Shown here one piece after another: positions 9,037-17,443 of a DNA stretch of 44,000 nucleotides; position 1 is the stretch's first letter, and each line of letters begins with the position of its first letter. The DNA is from UMGS1370 sp963557065 (lineage in GTDB: Bacteria; Bacillota; Clostridia; Lachnospirales; Lachnospiraceae): contig CAUWCT010000011.1 in NCBI GenBank assembly GCA_963557065.1, positions 1 to 44,000 on the forward strand, written 5' to 3'. The notes under the pieces were generated by a model, which did no database searches, was not told where the DNA came from, and saw only the letters and a program-made list of their open reading frames with translations. The position numbers were made by a program, and so were the translations under genes.

Positions 9037-9079
9037 CTACAGGAAACAATAAAAAACAGGGAAAAGGACAAAAAAATAC

Positions 9080-9108
9080 TTGCGCCATAAGTTGACTTAT
9101 GTTATATT
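9080..9108 (+). promoter_or_regulatory. rpsB promoter
   Basis: TTGCGC (9080-9085), a 17-bp spacer and TATATT (9103-9108) with extended -10 TG at 9100-9101. It implies an untranslated leader of about 110 nt before rpsB. Confidence 0.68.
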
Positions 9109-9129
9109 GAAAAGGCTTACGAAAAAACA

Positions 9130-9199
9130 CGCTGGCGGATTCCTTGGGAAGGTGCCTGAAAATGACTTCAGGTCTCCCTGGAAGCATGAGATGCCGGCG
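9130..9199 (+). promoter_or_regulatory. Structured 5' leader of rpsB, candidate r-protein autoregulatory RNA
   Basis: A long interrupted hairpin fills the leader. CGCTGGC (9130-9136) pairs with GCCGGCG (9193-9199) with one GU; TTCC (9040-like position 9140-9143) pairs with GGAA (9180-9183); GGGA (9146-9149) pairs with TCCC (9175-9178); and CCTGAA (9155-9160) pairs with TTCAGG (9167-9172) around a six-base loop. It lacks a T-run, so it would act on translation or mRNA stability rather than as a terminator. Leaders bound by S2 are known in several bacterial groups, but I cannot assign this one to a described family. Confidence 0.5.
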
Positions 9200-9228
9200 G
9201 AAGTTAAAAACCAAATGGAGGTAGAAAC

Positions 9229-9972
9229 ATGAGCGTAATTTCTATGAAACAGTTATTGGAAGCTGGTGTGCATTTTGGTCACCAGACAAGAAGATGGAAC
9301 CCTAAGATGGCTCCGTACATCTATACCGAGAGAAACGGCATTTACATTATTGACTTGCAGAAGTCTGTAGGTAAAGTAGATGAGGCTTACAAGGCAGTAG
9401 CAGATATTGCAGCAGACGGCGGCACGGTTCTGTTTGTAGGTACTAAGAAGCAGGCTCAGGACGCAATCAAGACTGAGGCTGAAAGATGCAATATGTTCTA
9501 TGTAAACGAGAGATGGTTAGGCGGTATGCTGACCAACTTTAAGACGATTCAGAGCAGAGTCGCAAGATTGAAAGAGATTGAGACCATGGCTGAAGACGGT
9601 ACATTTGATGTACTTCCTAAGAAGGAAGTTATCGAGTTGAAGAAAGAATGGGATAAGCTGGAGAAGAACTTGGGCGGTATCAAAGAAATGAAGAGGCTGC
9701 CGGATGTGATTTTCGTAGTTGACCCCAAAAAGGAAAGAATTTGTGTACAGGAAGCGCACACCCTGGGTATTCCGTTAATCGGCATTGCAGATACCAACTG
9801 TGATCCGGAAGAACTGGATTATGTAATTCCTGGTAACGATGATGCTATCAGAGCAGTTAAGTTAATCGTTTCCAAGATGGCTGATGCTGTAATTGAAGCA
9901 AATCAGGGCGAGGCAGTTGCAGACATGGAAGCAGCTGGCGAAATCGAAGCAGATGAGACTGTAGAGGCTTAA
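9229..9972 (+). CDS. rpsB: 30S ribosomal protein S2
   Basis: A 247-residue S2, a small-subunit protein bound at the head/body junction and added late in assembly. Typical signatures are GVHFGHQTRRWNPKM near residue 13, FVGTKKQAQDAI, NERWLGGMLTNF and PLIGIADTNCDP. The C-terminal 25 residues are Ala/Glu-rich and acidic, as is common. ATG at 9229 follows GGAGG with normal spacing. Codon choice is that of a highly expressed gene. It is the first gene of the rpsB-tsf unit and is preceded by a structured leader. Confidence 0.98.
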   Translation: MSVISMKQLLEAGVHFGHQTRRWNPKMAPYIYTERNGIYIIDLQKSVGKVDEAYKAVADIAADGGTVLFVGTKKQAQDAIKTEAERCNMFYVNERWLGGMLTNFKTIQSRVARLKEIETMAEDGTFDVLPKKEVIELKKEWDKLEKNLGGIKEMKRLPDVIFVVDPKKERICVQEAHTLGIPLIGIADTNCDPEELDYVIPGNDDAIRAVKLIVSKMADAVIEANQGEAVADMEAAGEIEADETVEA

Positions 9973-9985
9973 TTTTGAAATGACA

Positions 9986-10027
9986 GATGCTTCGCCCGAT
10001 TAGAAAATACGGGTGGAGCATCTTTTT
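9986..10027 (+). terminator. Intrinsic terminator/attenuator between rpsB and tsf
   Basis: A 13-bp stem (GATGCTTCGCCCG at 9986-9998 with CGGGTGGAGCATC at 10010-10022, two GU pairs) is followed by TTTTT at 10023-10027. Because tsf follows with no strong promoter of its own, it probably acts as a partial terminator that sets the S2 to EF-Ts ratio. Confidence 0.7.
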
Positions 10028-10056
10028 CACTATAATCAGAGATGGAGGAAAAAATC

Positions 10057-10992
10057 ATGGCAGCAATTACAGCAGCAATGGTAAAAGAATTAAGAGAAAT
10101 GACCGGCGCAGGTATGATGGACTGCAAGAAGGCGCTGGCAGCAACCGACGGAGATATGGATAAGGCAGTTGAGTTCTTGAGAGAGAAAGGGCTTGCTTCT
10201 GCACAGAAAAAGGCTGGCAGAATCGCTGCTGAAGGTATCGCATTTACTCTGGTAAGTGATGATGAGAAGAAGGCAGTTGTAGTTGAAGTAAATGCTGAGA
10301 CTGACTTCGTTGCCAAGAATGAAGTATTCAGAGGCTATGTGGCAGACGTTGCTGCTCAGGCATTGAACAGCACTGCAGTTGATATGGATACTTTCTTTGA
10401 TGAGAAGTGGGTAAAAGACGAATCTCTGACTGTAAAGGAAGCTTTATCCGCTCAGATCGCTGTAATCGGCGAGAACATGAATATCAGAAGATTCGAACGT
10501 GTAGAGGAGCAGAACGGTTTTGTTGCATCCTACATTCATGCAGGCGGAAAGATTGGCGTTTTAGTTGACGTTGAGACCGACGTAGTAAACGATGCAATCA
10601 GAGAAATGGCAAGAAACGTAGCTATGCAGGCTGCAGCATTAAAGCCATTATACACCAACAGAAATGAAGTAGATGCAGACTACATTGCAAAAGAAAAAGA
10701 AATTCTTGCAGTTGCAGCAAGAAATGAGAAGCCGGATGCAAACGATAAGATCATCGAAGGCATGGTTATGGGCCGTATCAATAAGGAATTAAAGGAAATC
10801 TGTCTGTTAGACCAGGTGTATGTAAAGGCAGAGGACGGAAAGCAGACAGTTGGCAAATATGTAGAGGAAGTTGCAAAAGCAAATAATGCTAAGATTGCCA
10901 TCAAGAAGTTTGTGCGTTTTGAGACCGGCGAAGGTATGGAAAAGAAGGAAGAGGACTTTGCGGCAGAAGTTGCAAAGCAGATGGGGCAGTAA
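10057..10992 (+). CDS. tsf: Elongation factor Ts
   Basis: A 311-residue EF-Ts, the GDP/GTP exchange factor of EF-Tu. The N-terminal UBA-like domain starts MAAITAAMVKELREMTGAGM and includes MDCKKALAATDGDMDKAVEF; the core contains VEVNAETDFVAKNEVF, the TDFV region that contacts EF-Tu. I chose the ATG at 10057, preceded by GGAGG at 10044-10048; the earlier ATG at 10042 overlaps that ribosome binding site. A strong palindromic terminator follows. In most Firmicutes the next gene would be pyrH, but here the opp operon intervenes. Confidence 0.97.
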   Translation: MAAITAAMVKELREMTGAGMMDCKKALAATDGDMDKAVEFLREKGLASAQKKAGRIAAEGIAFTLVSDDEKKAVVVEVNAETDFVAKNEVFRGYVADVAAQALNSTAVDMDTFFDEKWVKDESLTVKEALSAQIAVIGENMNIRRFERVEEQNGFVASYIHAGGKIGVLVDVETDVVNDAIREMARNVAMQAAALKPLYTNRNEVDADYIAKEKEILAVAARNEKPDANDKIIEGMVMGRINKELKEICLLDQVYVKAEDGKQTVGKYVEEVAKANNAKIAIKKFVRFETGEGMEKKEEDFAAEVAKQMGQ

Positions 10993-11012
10993 TCCCGGCC
11001 TGATTAGATAAG

Positions 11013-11054
11013 TTGAAAAGCCCTTGAGAAGCTTTTCTCAAGGGCGATTTTCAA
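11013..11054. terminator. Terminator after tsf, possibly bidirectional
   Basis: A perfect 11-bp stem (GCCCTTGAGAA at 11020-11030 and TTCTCAAGGGC at 11035-11045) closes on a GCTT loop. It is flanked by TTGAAAA (11013-11019) and TTTTCAA (11048-11054), giving an A-tract/T-tract arrangement. Confidence 0.8.
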
Positions 11055-11096
11055 CCAAAATATGTACTTTCTACAAAAACAAATGTCTTTATTAGC

Positions 11097-11125
11097 CTGA
11101 CAGCTATATAGAGAACTGATAAAAT
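11097..11125 (+). promoter_or_regulatory. opp operon promoter
   Basis: CTGACA (11097-11102), a 17-bp spacer and TAAAAT (11120-11125) with extended -10 TG at 11117-11118. The ATG of oppB follows 16 bp later, so the leader is very short. Confidence 0.6.
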
Positions 11126-11141
11126 ATTAAGGTGTGATAAA

Positions 11142-12089
11142 ATGGGCAAATATTTTGCAAAAAGACTTGGGATGGCAATCGTTACAATTTTTTTGGTGAC
11201 ATGCATTACCTTCCTTTTGATGAATGCAATTCCGGGCAGCCCCTGGCTGAGTGAGAAAACTCCTTCCCAGGCAACCATAGATGCTCTCAATGCAAAGTAC
11301 GGACTGGACCAGCCCGTAATTGTACAGTTGGGAATGTATTTAAAAAATATACTGCATGGAGATTTTGGCGTGTCCTTAAAGATGCAGAAGAATCGTGCAG
11401 TTATGGATATTATTTTAGAAATGTTTCCGGTTTCCGCTAAAGTCGGCGCCATTGCTCTTACATGGGCTGTTTTGGTTGGCGTTCCTTTAGGGTGTCTGGC
11501 TGCATTTAAGAGAGGTAAACTGACAGACAGCATTCTTCGTGTTGTTTGTACTTTGGGAATTTCAACTCCAAGTTTCGTAGTCGCATCCATTCTGCTTGTT
11601 ACATTTGCGGGAGGCATTGCATCTCTGAAGATATTCCCGACAATTTTTGATCCTGCAGCAGGATGGCGTTCTTATGTGCTTCCATGTTTTGCTCTGGGCT
11701 TTTATCCGATGTGCTACACGGCAAGGCAGACCCGTTCTGCCATGTTGGATTCCTTGAATCAGGAATATATTAAAACAGCCCGCGCTAAGGGTTTGAAAAA
11801 TGGCAAGATTATTTTCAAACATGCGCTTAGAAATGCTCTGATTCCGGTTATTACCTATTTAGGACCGCAGGTAGCATTTACGTTATGCGGCGGTTTCGTT
11901 GTAGAGAGTGTATTCTCAATCCCCGGACTGGGACGTTATTTCGTTCAGTCTATTCAGAACCGCGATTATCCGGTTATTATGGGTACCACAATCTTTCTGG
12001 CTACCTTTATTATCCTGATGAATGTTGTGGTTGACTTATTGTATAAGCTTGCAGATCCCAGAATCAGTCTGACGAAAGGTGGAGAATAA
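11142..12089 (+). CDS. oppB: Oligopeptide ABC transporter permease OppB
   Basis: A 315-residue inner-membrane permease of the OppB/DppB family, half of the channel for peptide import. It has a signal-anchor-like first helix (MAIVTIFLVTCITFLLMNA), the family motif PGSPW near residue 28, several further hydrophobic segments, and the EAA-type loop EYIKTARAKGLKNGKIIFKH that contacts the ATPase. Length is normal. Spacing to oppC is 2 bp. It opens the order B-C-D-F-A, with the binding protein last. Confidence 0.94.
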   Translation: MGKYFAKRLGMAIVTIFLVTCITFLLMNAIPGSPWLSEKTPSQATIDALNAKYGLDQPVIVQLGMYLKNILHGDFGVSLKMQKNRAVMDIILEMFPVSAKVGAIALTWAVLVGVPLGCLAAFKRGKLTDSILRVVCTLGISTPSFVVASILLVTFAGGIASLKIFPTIFDPAAGWRSYVLPCFALGFYPMCYTARQTRSAMLDSLNQEYIKTARAKGLKNGKIIFKHALRNALIPVITYLGPQVAFTLCGGFVVESVFSIPGLGRYFVQSIQNRDYPVIMGTTIFLATFIILMNVVVDLLYKLADPRISLTKGGE

Positions 12090-12091
12090 GC

Positions 12092-13444
12092 ATGGCGAAA
12101 GAAAAAAAGATGAAGCGCTGCCCAGTCTCTCTGCAGCCGGATATTGAGTCTATACTGGACTGGAATACATTGACACCAGAAGATTTTGAACCGGCAACAA
12201 AGAATGAAAGGGACGACTTTATTCAGGAACGTGCCAGTGTATCCTATTGGAAAGACGCGTGGAGAAGATTAAAGCAGAATACGGTTGCCATGGTAGCGCT
12301 GGGAGTTGTAATCTTTTTAATTCTCTTTGCATTTGTAGGCCCATATCTGGTGCCGTACGGATACGATGAATTTAATAAAGGGGCAGAGAATTTATACCCT
12401 TATCATTATACTCTGGAGGATCAGAAACGTCTGGATGAGGAAATTGCAGCCAGAACCCAGAGTGAAGTGTTGGATGTTGACGCAATGATTGCAAAAGCGG
12501 AAGAGGAAGCAGCCGCAAAAGGCGAAAAATTATCCTCTGTAGATAAGGCAAAAATCAAGGCACAGGCAAAAGTGGCTGCTCAGAATGCAGAGAGCAGTGA
12601 AGAGGTAGATCCGAAAGCAATCCGCAAAGAACTGGGGATCAAATTAAAACCATTTGGATATTCGCAGCAGGAATTAGAGCGGAAAGCAGCAGGAGAGAAG
12701 GTATTCCCTCATGTGTTTGGTACAGATATGTATGGACGTGATATTTTAGTCCGCGTAATGTACGGAGCAAGAGTATCCATGGCAGTCGGTATCTGTGCTG
12801 CCATCCTGGTTCTTTTAATCGGAGCAGTATATGGTTCTATATCCGGATACTGCGGAGGAAAAGTGGATGCAGTTATGCAGCGGATTGTAGAACTGATTTA
12901 TTCGGTTCCGGAAATGCTGGTAGTTCTTTTGATTGCAACTGCCTTAAAGCCGATTTTGACAGAGTTCGTAAACTCCGGCTCCGGTCCGTTAAAATCGTTT
13001 GTGGGTGTATTGGGTCCAAACCTGATCTCTCTGTTTATTGCATTTGGTATGCTTTACTGGGTAACCATGAGCCGTATTATCCGTGGTCAGGTGCTTCAGT
13101 TAAAAGAGCAGGAGTATGTAACTGCAGCAAAAGCCCTGGGAGCTTCTGGTGGCCGCATTATTCGTAAACATCTGCTTCCAAACTGTATTGGACAGATTGT
13201 TGTTACCACCTGTCTGCAGATCCCGTCTGCTATTTTCCTGGAATCCTTCCTTTCTTACCTGGGCGTAGGTGTTTCTGCACCTCTTCCAAGTTTAGGCTCC
13301 ATGGCAACAGACGCGCTCAGCGGTATGTATACGTATACCTATCGTCTGATTATTCCTGCACTGGTATTATCAATTATGATTTTGGCATTTAACCTGTTTG
13401 GTGATGGTCTTAGGGATGCTCTGGACCCCAAACTTAAGAAATAG
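12092..13444 (+). CDS. oppC: Oligopeptide ABC transporter permease OppC with large insert
   Basis: A 450-residue OppC/DppC permease, about 150 residues longer than usual. It has a cytoplasmic N-terminal extension of about 60 residues, a first membrane helix near 65-87, and then a hydrophilic stretch of about 120 residues before the conserved GTDMYGRDILVRV at 210. In ordinary OppC proteins this interval is about 25-30 residues. The insert is rich in Ala, Glu and Lys and probably helical, and topology places it outside the membrane. The rest is canonical, with the EAA loop EYVTAAKALGASGGRIIRKH. The other opp genes look standard. Confidence 0.93.
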   Translation: MAKEKKMKRCPVSLQPDIESILDWNTLTPEDFEPATKNERDDFIQERASVSYWKDAWRRLKQNTVAMVALGVVIFLILFAFVGPYLVPYGYDEFNKGAENLYPYHYTLEDQKRLDEEIAARTQSEVLDVDAMIAKAEEEAAAKGEKLSSVDKAKIKAQAKVAAQNAESSEEVDPKAIRKELGIKLKPFGYSQQELERKAAGEKVFPHVFGTDMYGRDILVRVMYGARVSMAVGICAAILVLLIGAVYGSISGYCGGKVDAVMQRIVELIYSVPEMLVVLLIATALKPILTEFVNSGSGPLKSFVGVLGPNLISLFIAFGMLYWVTMSRIIRGQVLQLKEQEYVTAAKALGASGGRIIRKHLLPNCIGQIVVTTCLQIPSAIFLESFLSYLGVGVSAPLPSLGSMATDALSGMYTYTYRLIIPALVLSIMILAFNLFGDGLRDALDPKLKK

Positions 13445-13459
13445 AAAGGAGGAGACAAG

Positions 13460-14488
13460 ATGGCTGAAGCAAAAAATGAAAATCAGAAATTATTAGAAGT
13501 AAAAGACCTGCATGTTTCCTTCTTTACTCCTGCCGGAGAGGTAAAGGCAGTAAGTGGAATTTCCTATGATTTAAATTATGGAGAAGTAATGGGAGTTGTG
13601 GGAGAGTCCGGCTCCGGTAAGAGTGTGGAGGCATATTCCATTATGGGGCTTTTGCAGTCTCCGGGTAAAGTAATCGGCGGTTCCATTACGTTTGAAGGAC
13701 AGGATGTGTTGAAGTTCTCCAAAGAAGAGATGACTTCTTTCAGGGGAAGCAAAGTGGCTATGATTTTCCAGAATCCTATGACCTGCTTAAACCCGGTATA
13801 TACCATTGGCAATCAGCTGGTTGAGGCTCTTCGTGCCCACGACAAGTCTATTTCCAAAGCCGATGCGGAAAAGCAGGCAATGAAAATGATGGAGTTAGTC
13901 GGCATTAATAACGTAGAGAAACGTATGAAGCAGTATCCCCATGAGTTTTCCGGCGGTATGCGCCAGCGTGTTATGATTGCCATGGGACTTATCTGCCATC
14001 CCCAGCTTTTAATTGCGGATGAGCCGACTACTGCGCTGGACGTTACCATCCAGGCACAGATTCTGGAGTTAATGAAGGATCTTCAGAAAAAGACCAAGAT
14101 GGGTATTATCTTTATTACTCATAACCTTGGTGTTGTGGCAGATATCTGCGACAAGGTTTCCGTTATGTATGCGGGAAAGATGGTAGAACAGGGACCGGTA
14201 GATGATATTTTCTACAATCCTTCCCATCCGTATACAAAAGGCCTGCTCCGCTCTATGCCGCGTGTAGATGCAGAGAGTTATGAGCGGCTGATTCCGATTG
14301 AAGGAACACCGGTTGATATGCTGAATCCGCCGGAAGGATGCCCGTTTGCACCCCGGTGTGAGCAGTGCATGAAGATCTGTTTAAAGAAGATGCCGCCATA
14401 TGTGGAAATCAGCGAAAATCACCGTTCCGCCTGCTGGCTGCGGGTTCAGGAACGCTTAAACAAGGAGGAAAAAAACAATGAATCATGA
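13460..14488 (+). CDS. oppD: Oligopeptide ABC transporter ATPase OppD
   Basis: A 342-residue ATPase that powers peptide import with OppF. It shows Walker A GESGSGKS at residues 48-55, the signature FSGGMRQRV near 160, Walker B LLIADEPTTALD and the H-loop ITHNLGV. The C-terminal oligopeptide/dipeptide-transporter extension contains CPFAPRCEQCMKIC, whose cysteines in related proteins can carry an Fe-S cluster. AAAGGAGGAG precedes the start. The end overlaps oppF by 11 bp, indicating translational coupling. Confidence 0.95.
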   Translation: MAEAKNENQKLLEVKDLHVSFFTPAGEVKAVSGISYDLNYGEVMGVVGESGSGKSVEAYSIMGLLQSPGKVIGGSITFEGQDVLKFSKEEMTSFRGSKVAMIFQNPMTCLNPVYTIGNQLVEALRAHDKSISKADAEKQAMKMMELVGINNVEKRMKQYPHEFSGGMRQRVMIAMGLICHPQLLIADEPTTALDVTIQAQILELMKDLQKKTKMGIIFITHNLGVVADICDKVSVMYAGKMVEQGPVDDIFYNPSHPYTKGLLRSMPRVDAESYERLIPIEGTPVDMLNPPEGCPFAPRCEQCMKICLKKMPPYVEISENHRSACWLRVQERLNKEEKNNES

Positions 14489-15491
14489 TGAGAAGATTCT
14501 CCTTGAAATAAAAAATTTAAGAAAATACTTTCCGATTAAGGGAATGAAGGGGCCGGGCGTTCAGGCTGTTCAGGATGTTTCTTTCTTTATTAAAAAGGGA
14601 GAGACCCTGGGCCTGGTAGGAGAATCCGGATGTGGTAAGACCACATTGGGAAGAACCGTTCTGCGCCTTCACGAACCGACCGGCGGAAGCATTATTTATG
14701 ATGGGACTCCGATTTATGAAAATCCTCTGGGAGAAGACGGAAAGCCTTTAGGAAAAGCAAAGGCAGTGAACATGCTTCCCTACAGAAGAAAAATGCAGAT
14801 TATTTTCCAGGACCCGTCTGCATCTTTAGATCCCCGTATGACGGTAGGAGAGATTATCGGCGAGGCCATTGATATTCACAAGCTGGCTTCCAGCAAACAG
14901 GACAGAACCGATATGATCAAAGAACTGCTTCGCCGGGTAGGTTTAAATACCGAGCATGCAAACCGGTATCCTCATGAGTTTTCCGGCGGTCAGCAGCAGA
15001 GAGTTGGTATTGCCCGCGCCCTGGCTGTAAAACCGGAATTTATTGTCTGCGATGAGCCAATTTCTGCTCTGGACGTGTCTATCCAGTCCCAGGTTGTAAA
15101 TATGCTGGAAGATATGCAGGAAGAATTAGGCCTGACATATTTGTTTATTGCTCATGATTTATCTGTGGTACGCCATATTTCTAACCGAATTGGCGTTATG
15201 TATTTGGGCTCCCTGGTGGAGTTGGGCGAAAGTTATGAATTAAACCGTAACCCGATTCATCCGTATACCAAGACGCTGCTTTCAGCAGTTCCGGTTCCGG
15301 ACCCAGAGCTTAGCCGCAGCCGCAGCAGGATTGTGCTGGAAGGAGATATTCCAAGCCCAATCAATCCGCCCAGCGGATGCCGTTTTCACACCCGTTGTCC
15401 ATATGCCACTGAAAAGTGCAGACAGGAGATGCCGAAATTTAAAGAGCATGCGCCTGGGCATTGGGCAGCCTGTCATTTATTGGAAAAATAA
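14478..15491 (+). CDS. oppF: Oligopeptide ABC transporter ATPase OppF
   Basis: A 337-residue partner ATPase. It has Walker A GESGCGKT at residues 48-55, Q-loop IIFQDPSASLDPRMTVGEII, signature FSGGQQQRVGIARAL near 167, Walker B FIVCDEPISALD and the switch AHDLSVV. The C-terminal extension has CRFHTRCPYATEKC, the same cysteine pattern as OppD. It overlaps oppD by 11 bp. Two hairpins separate it from oppA, which may allow different mRNA levels for the importer core and the binding protein. Confidence 0.95.
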   Translation: MNHDEKILLEIKNLRKYFPIKGMKGPGVQAVQDVSFFIKKGETLGLVGESGCGKTTLGRTVLRLHEPTGGSIIYDGTPIYENPLGEDGKPLGKAKAVNMLPYRRKMQIIFQDPSASLDPRMTVGEIIGEAIDIHKLASSKQDRTDMIKELLRRVGLNTEHANRYPHEFSGGQQQRVGIARALAVKPEFIVCDEPISALDVSIQSQVVNMLEDMQEELGLTYLFIAHDLSVVRHISNRIGVMYLGSLVELGESYELNRNPIHPYTKTLLSAVPVPDPELSRSRSRIVLEGDIPSPINPPSGCRFHTRCPYATEKCRQEMPKFKEHAPGHWAACHLLEK

Positions 15492-15519
15492 GGCAAAACG
15501 GGAATGGATCAGGTAGCAG

Positions 15520-15567
15520 CGCCCTTTTTAAAGGGCGTTGTCATAAAATTCCGCAAAATCTTTGCGG
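15520..15567 (+). other. Two hairpins in the oppF-oppA gap
   Basis: CGCCCTTT/AAAGGGCG (15520-15537, TT loop) and CCGCAAA/TTTGCGG (15551-15567, ATC loop) lie one after the other. Neither has a proper T-run, so mRNA processing or stabilisation of the oppA part is likelier than termination. Confidence 0.5.
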
Positions 15568-15591
15568 ATTAAGAAAAAAGGAGGAAAAATT

Positions 15592-17340
15592 ATGAGAAAG
15601 ACAAAGAAAATCATGTCTCTTGCCCTGGTTTCTGCCATGGCTGTATCTTTAGCTGCCTGTGGCGGCGGCGACAGCGCTGCAACGACTGCAGCAGCAGATA
15701 CCACTGCAGCAGAAGGCGCAGAGACAACCGCAGCAGAAAGCAGCGAAGCAGCAGCGGAAAGTACCGAGGCAGCTGCAAATGGAGAATACAATCTCTCTGT
15801 TTGTATTGCATCTGAGCCTCAGACCATTGACCCGGCATTAAACACCGCGATTGACGGCGGAATTATGGTTCAGCACGCATTTGAGGGACTTGTTAAGTGG
15901 GTAGATGATGGAAATGGTCAGGCTGTAACGGCTCCTGGTCAGGCTGAGTCTTATGAAAAAGTAGTAAACGATGACGGTACTGTTACATATACCTTCAAGA
16001 TGCGGGAAGGCATTCAGTGGTCTGACGGCAAGCCCGTAACTGCTGGTGATTTCGAGTACAGCTGGAAGCGTCTGGCAAATCCGGCGACTGCAGCAGATTA
16101 CTGCTACATGATCGATATGGTAAAGGGATATGCAGAAGTAGCATCCGGTGAAGCGGATCCGGATACTCTGGCAATCAAGGCCATTGACGATCAGACTCTG
16201 GAAATTGTATTATCTTATGACTGCCCATACTTTGATCAGATCATGGCATTCCCGGCAACCTTCCCGGTTCGTCAGGATGTGGTAGAAGGAAATGAAGAGT
16301 GGACATATGATCCGGCAACTTATATCGGCAATGGTCCGTACAAGATGACAGAGTGGTCTCACAACGCATATATCAATATGGAAAAGAGCGAGACTTACTA
16401 TGATTATGATAAGCTTGGCCCGGACAGCATCAAATTTACTCTGTTAGACGATGCAAACGCAATGCTGGCAGCATACAACAGCGGCGAGTTAGACTTCATT
16501 AACAACTTCCCGACGGATGAGATTGCAAACTATCTGGCTTCCGGCGAGATTGAAGTTGCAGACTACATCGGATGCTACTATGTATGCTTCAATACAGAAG
16601 ACGAAGTATTCAAAGATCCAAAGGTCCGCAAGGCATTCTCTTTAGCAATCGACAGAAACTACATTGTAGAAAATGTTACTCAGACCGGTGAACTTCCGGC
16701 AAGTGGTTATGTTCCATCCGGCGTATTTGATGCAACCACTACAGGTGATGATTTCCGTACCGTTGGCGGCGACTACTACAGCGTAGCAGCAGAAGACTAT
16801 GAGAAGAACTGTGAAGAAGCCCGCGCTCTGTTAGCAGATGCAGGTTATCCAAACGGTGAGGGATTCCCAACTGTTGAGTACATGTTCAATACTGACGACA
16901 AGCACAAAGCAATCGGCGAGGCATTACAGAGTATGTGGCAGGAAGTTCTGGGCGTAAACGTTACCTTAAGCAACCAGGACTGGAACGTATTCTTAGACAG
17001 CCGGAAACAGGGTCAGTTCCAGATCGCACGTAACGGCTGGATCGCTGACTACAACGATGCCTGCTCCTTCCTGGATATGTGGTATACTGACGGCGGCAAC
17101 AACGATGCTCAGTATTCTAACCCAGAGTACGATGCATTAATTGATGCAGCAAAGGCAACAACTGTTCCGGAAGAGCGTATGGAAGCATTCCATAAGGCAG
17201 AAGACATTCTGATTGGACAGGACAGCGTATTAGCTCCGCTGTACTTCTATACACAGCCATACATGCTGGCAGATGATATTGAGGGTATGTACTATACTCC
17301 ACTTGGCTTCTTCTTCTTTGGCTACACCACTCAGAAGTAA
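15592..17340 (+). CDS. oppA: Oligopeptide-binding lipoprotein OppA
   Basis: A 582-residue solute-binding lipoprotein of the peptide/nickel family (SBP_bac_5). A Lys-rich start and hydrophobic core lead to a lipobox ending L-A-A-C at about residue 23. A low-complexity linker of Ala, Thr, Ser and Glu (about 40 residues) follows and then the binding domain, starting near NLSVCIASEPQTIDPALN. Typical motifs are YTFKMREGIQWSDGKPVTA and YIGNGPYKM. The ATG at 15592 is preceded by AAGGAGG; the frame is open 10 codons upstream without support. It is the last gene of the opp operon and has the codon use of an abundant protein. A terminator follows. Confidence 0.95.
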   Translation: MRKTKKIMSLALVSAMAVSLAACGGGDSAATTAAADTTAAEGAETTAAESSEAAAESTEAAANGEYNLSVCIASEPQTIDPALNTAIDGGIMVQHAFEGLVKWVDDGNGQAVTAPGQAESYEKVVNDDGTVTYTFKMREGIQWSDGKPVTAGDFEYSWKRLANPATAADYCYMIDMVKGYAEVASGEADPDTLAIKAIDDQTLEIVLSYDCPYFDQIMAFPATFPVRQDVVEGNEEWTYDPATYIGNGPYKMTEWSHNAYINMEKSETYYDYDKLGPDSIKFTLLDDANAMLAAYNSGELDFINNFPTDEIANYLASGEIEVADYIGCYYVCFNTEDEVFKDPKVRKAFSLAIDRNYIVENVTQTGELPASGYVPSGVFDATTTGDDFRTVGGDYYSVAAEDYEKNCEEARALLADAGYPNGEGFPTVEYMFNTDDKHKAIGEALQSMWQEVLGVNVTLSNQDWNVFLDSRKQGQFQIARNGWIADYNDACSFLDMWYTDGGNNDAQYSNPEYDALIDAAKATTVPEERMEAFHKAEDILIGQDSVLAPLYFYTQPYMLADDIEGMYYTPLGFFFFGYTTQK

Positions 17341-17365
17341 AAGCACATTTTATATTGAAATTTGT

Positions 17366-17404
17366 AAGGCCGTTTCCGGATTTTGGAAGCGGTCTTCTTT
17401 TTTT
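17366..17404 (+). terminator. Terminator after oppA
   Basis: A 12-bp stem with two GU pairs (AAGGCCGTTTCC from 17366 with GGAAGCGGTCTT) is followed by CTTTTTTT. It closes the opp operon. Confidence 0.82.
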
Positions 17405-17414
17405 GAATCCTGTC

Positions 17415-17443
17415 TTTCCAAAGCAGCATAAGTATGCTATAAT
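17415..17443 (+). promoter_or_regulatory. Promoter upstream of pyrH
   Basis: TTTCCA (17415-17420), a 17-bp spacer and a consensus TATAAT (17438-17443) with extended -10 TG at 17435-17436. The -35 is poor but the -10 is strong. It would restart transcription for pyrH-frr and the genes beyond after the opp terminator. Confidence 0.62.

Noticed and set aside
11046..11096. CodY box before oppB
   Set aside because: The best candidate (GATTTTCAACCAAAA, part of the tsf terminator) has about six mismatches to the consensus.
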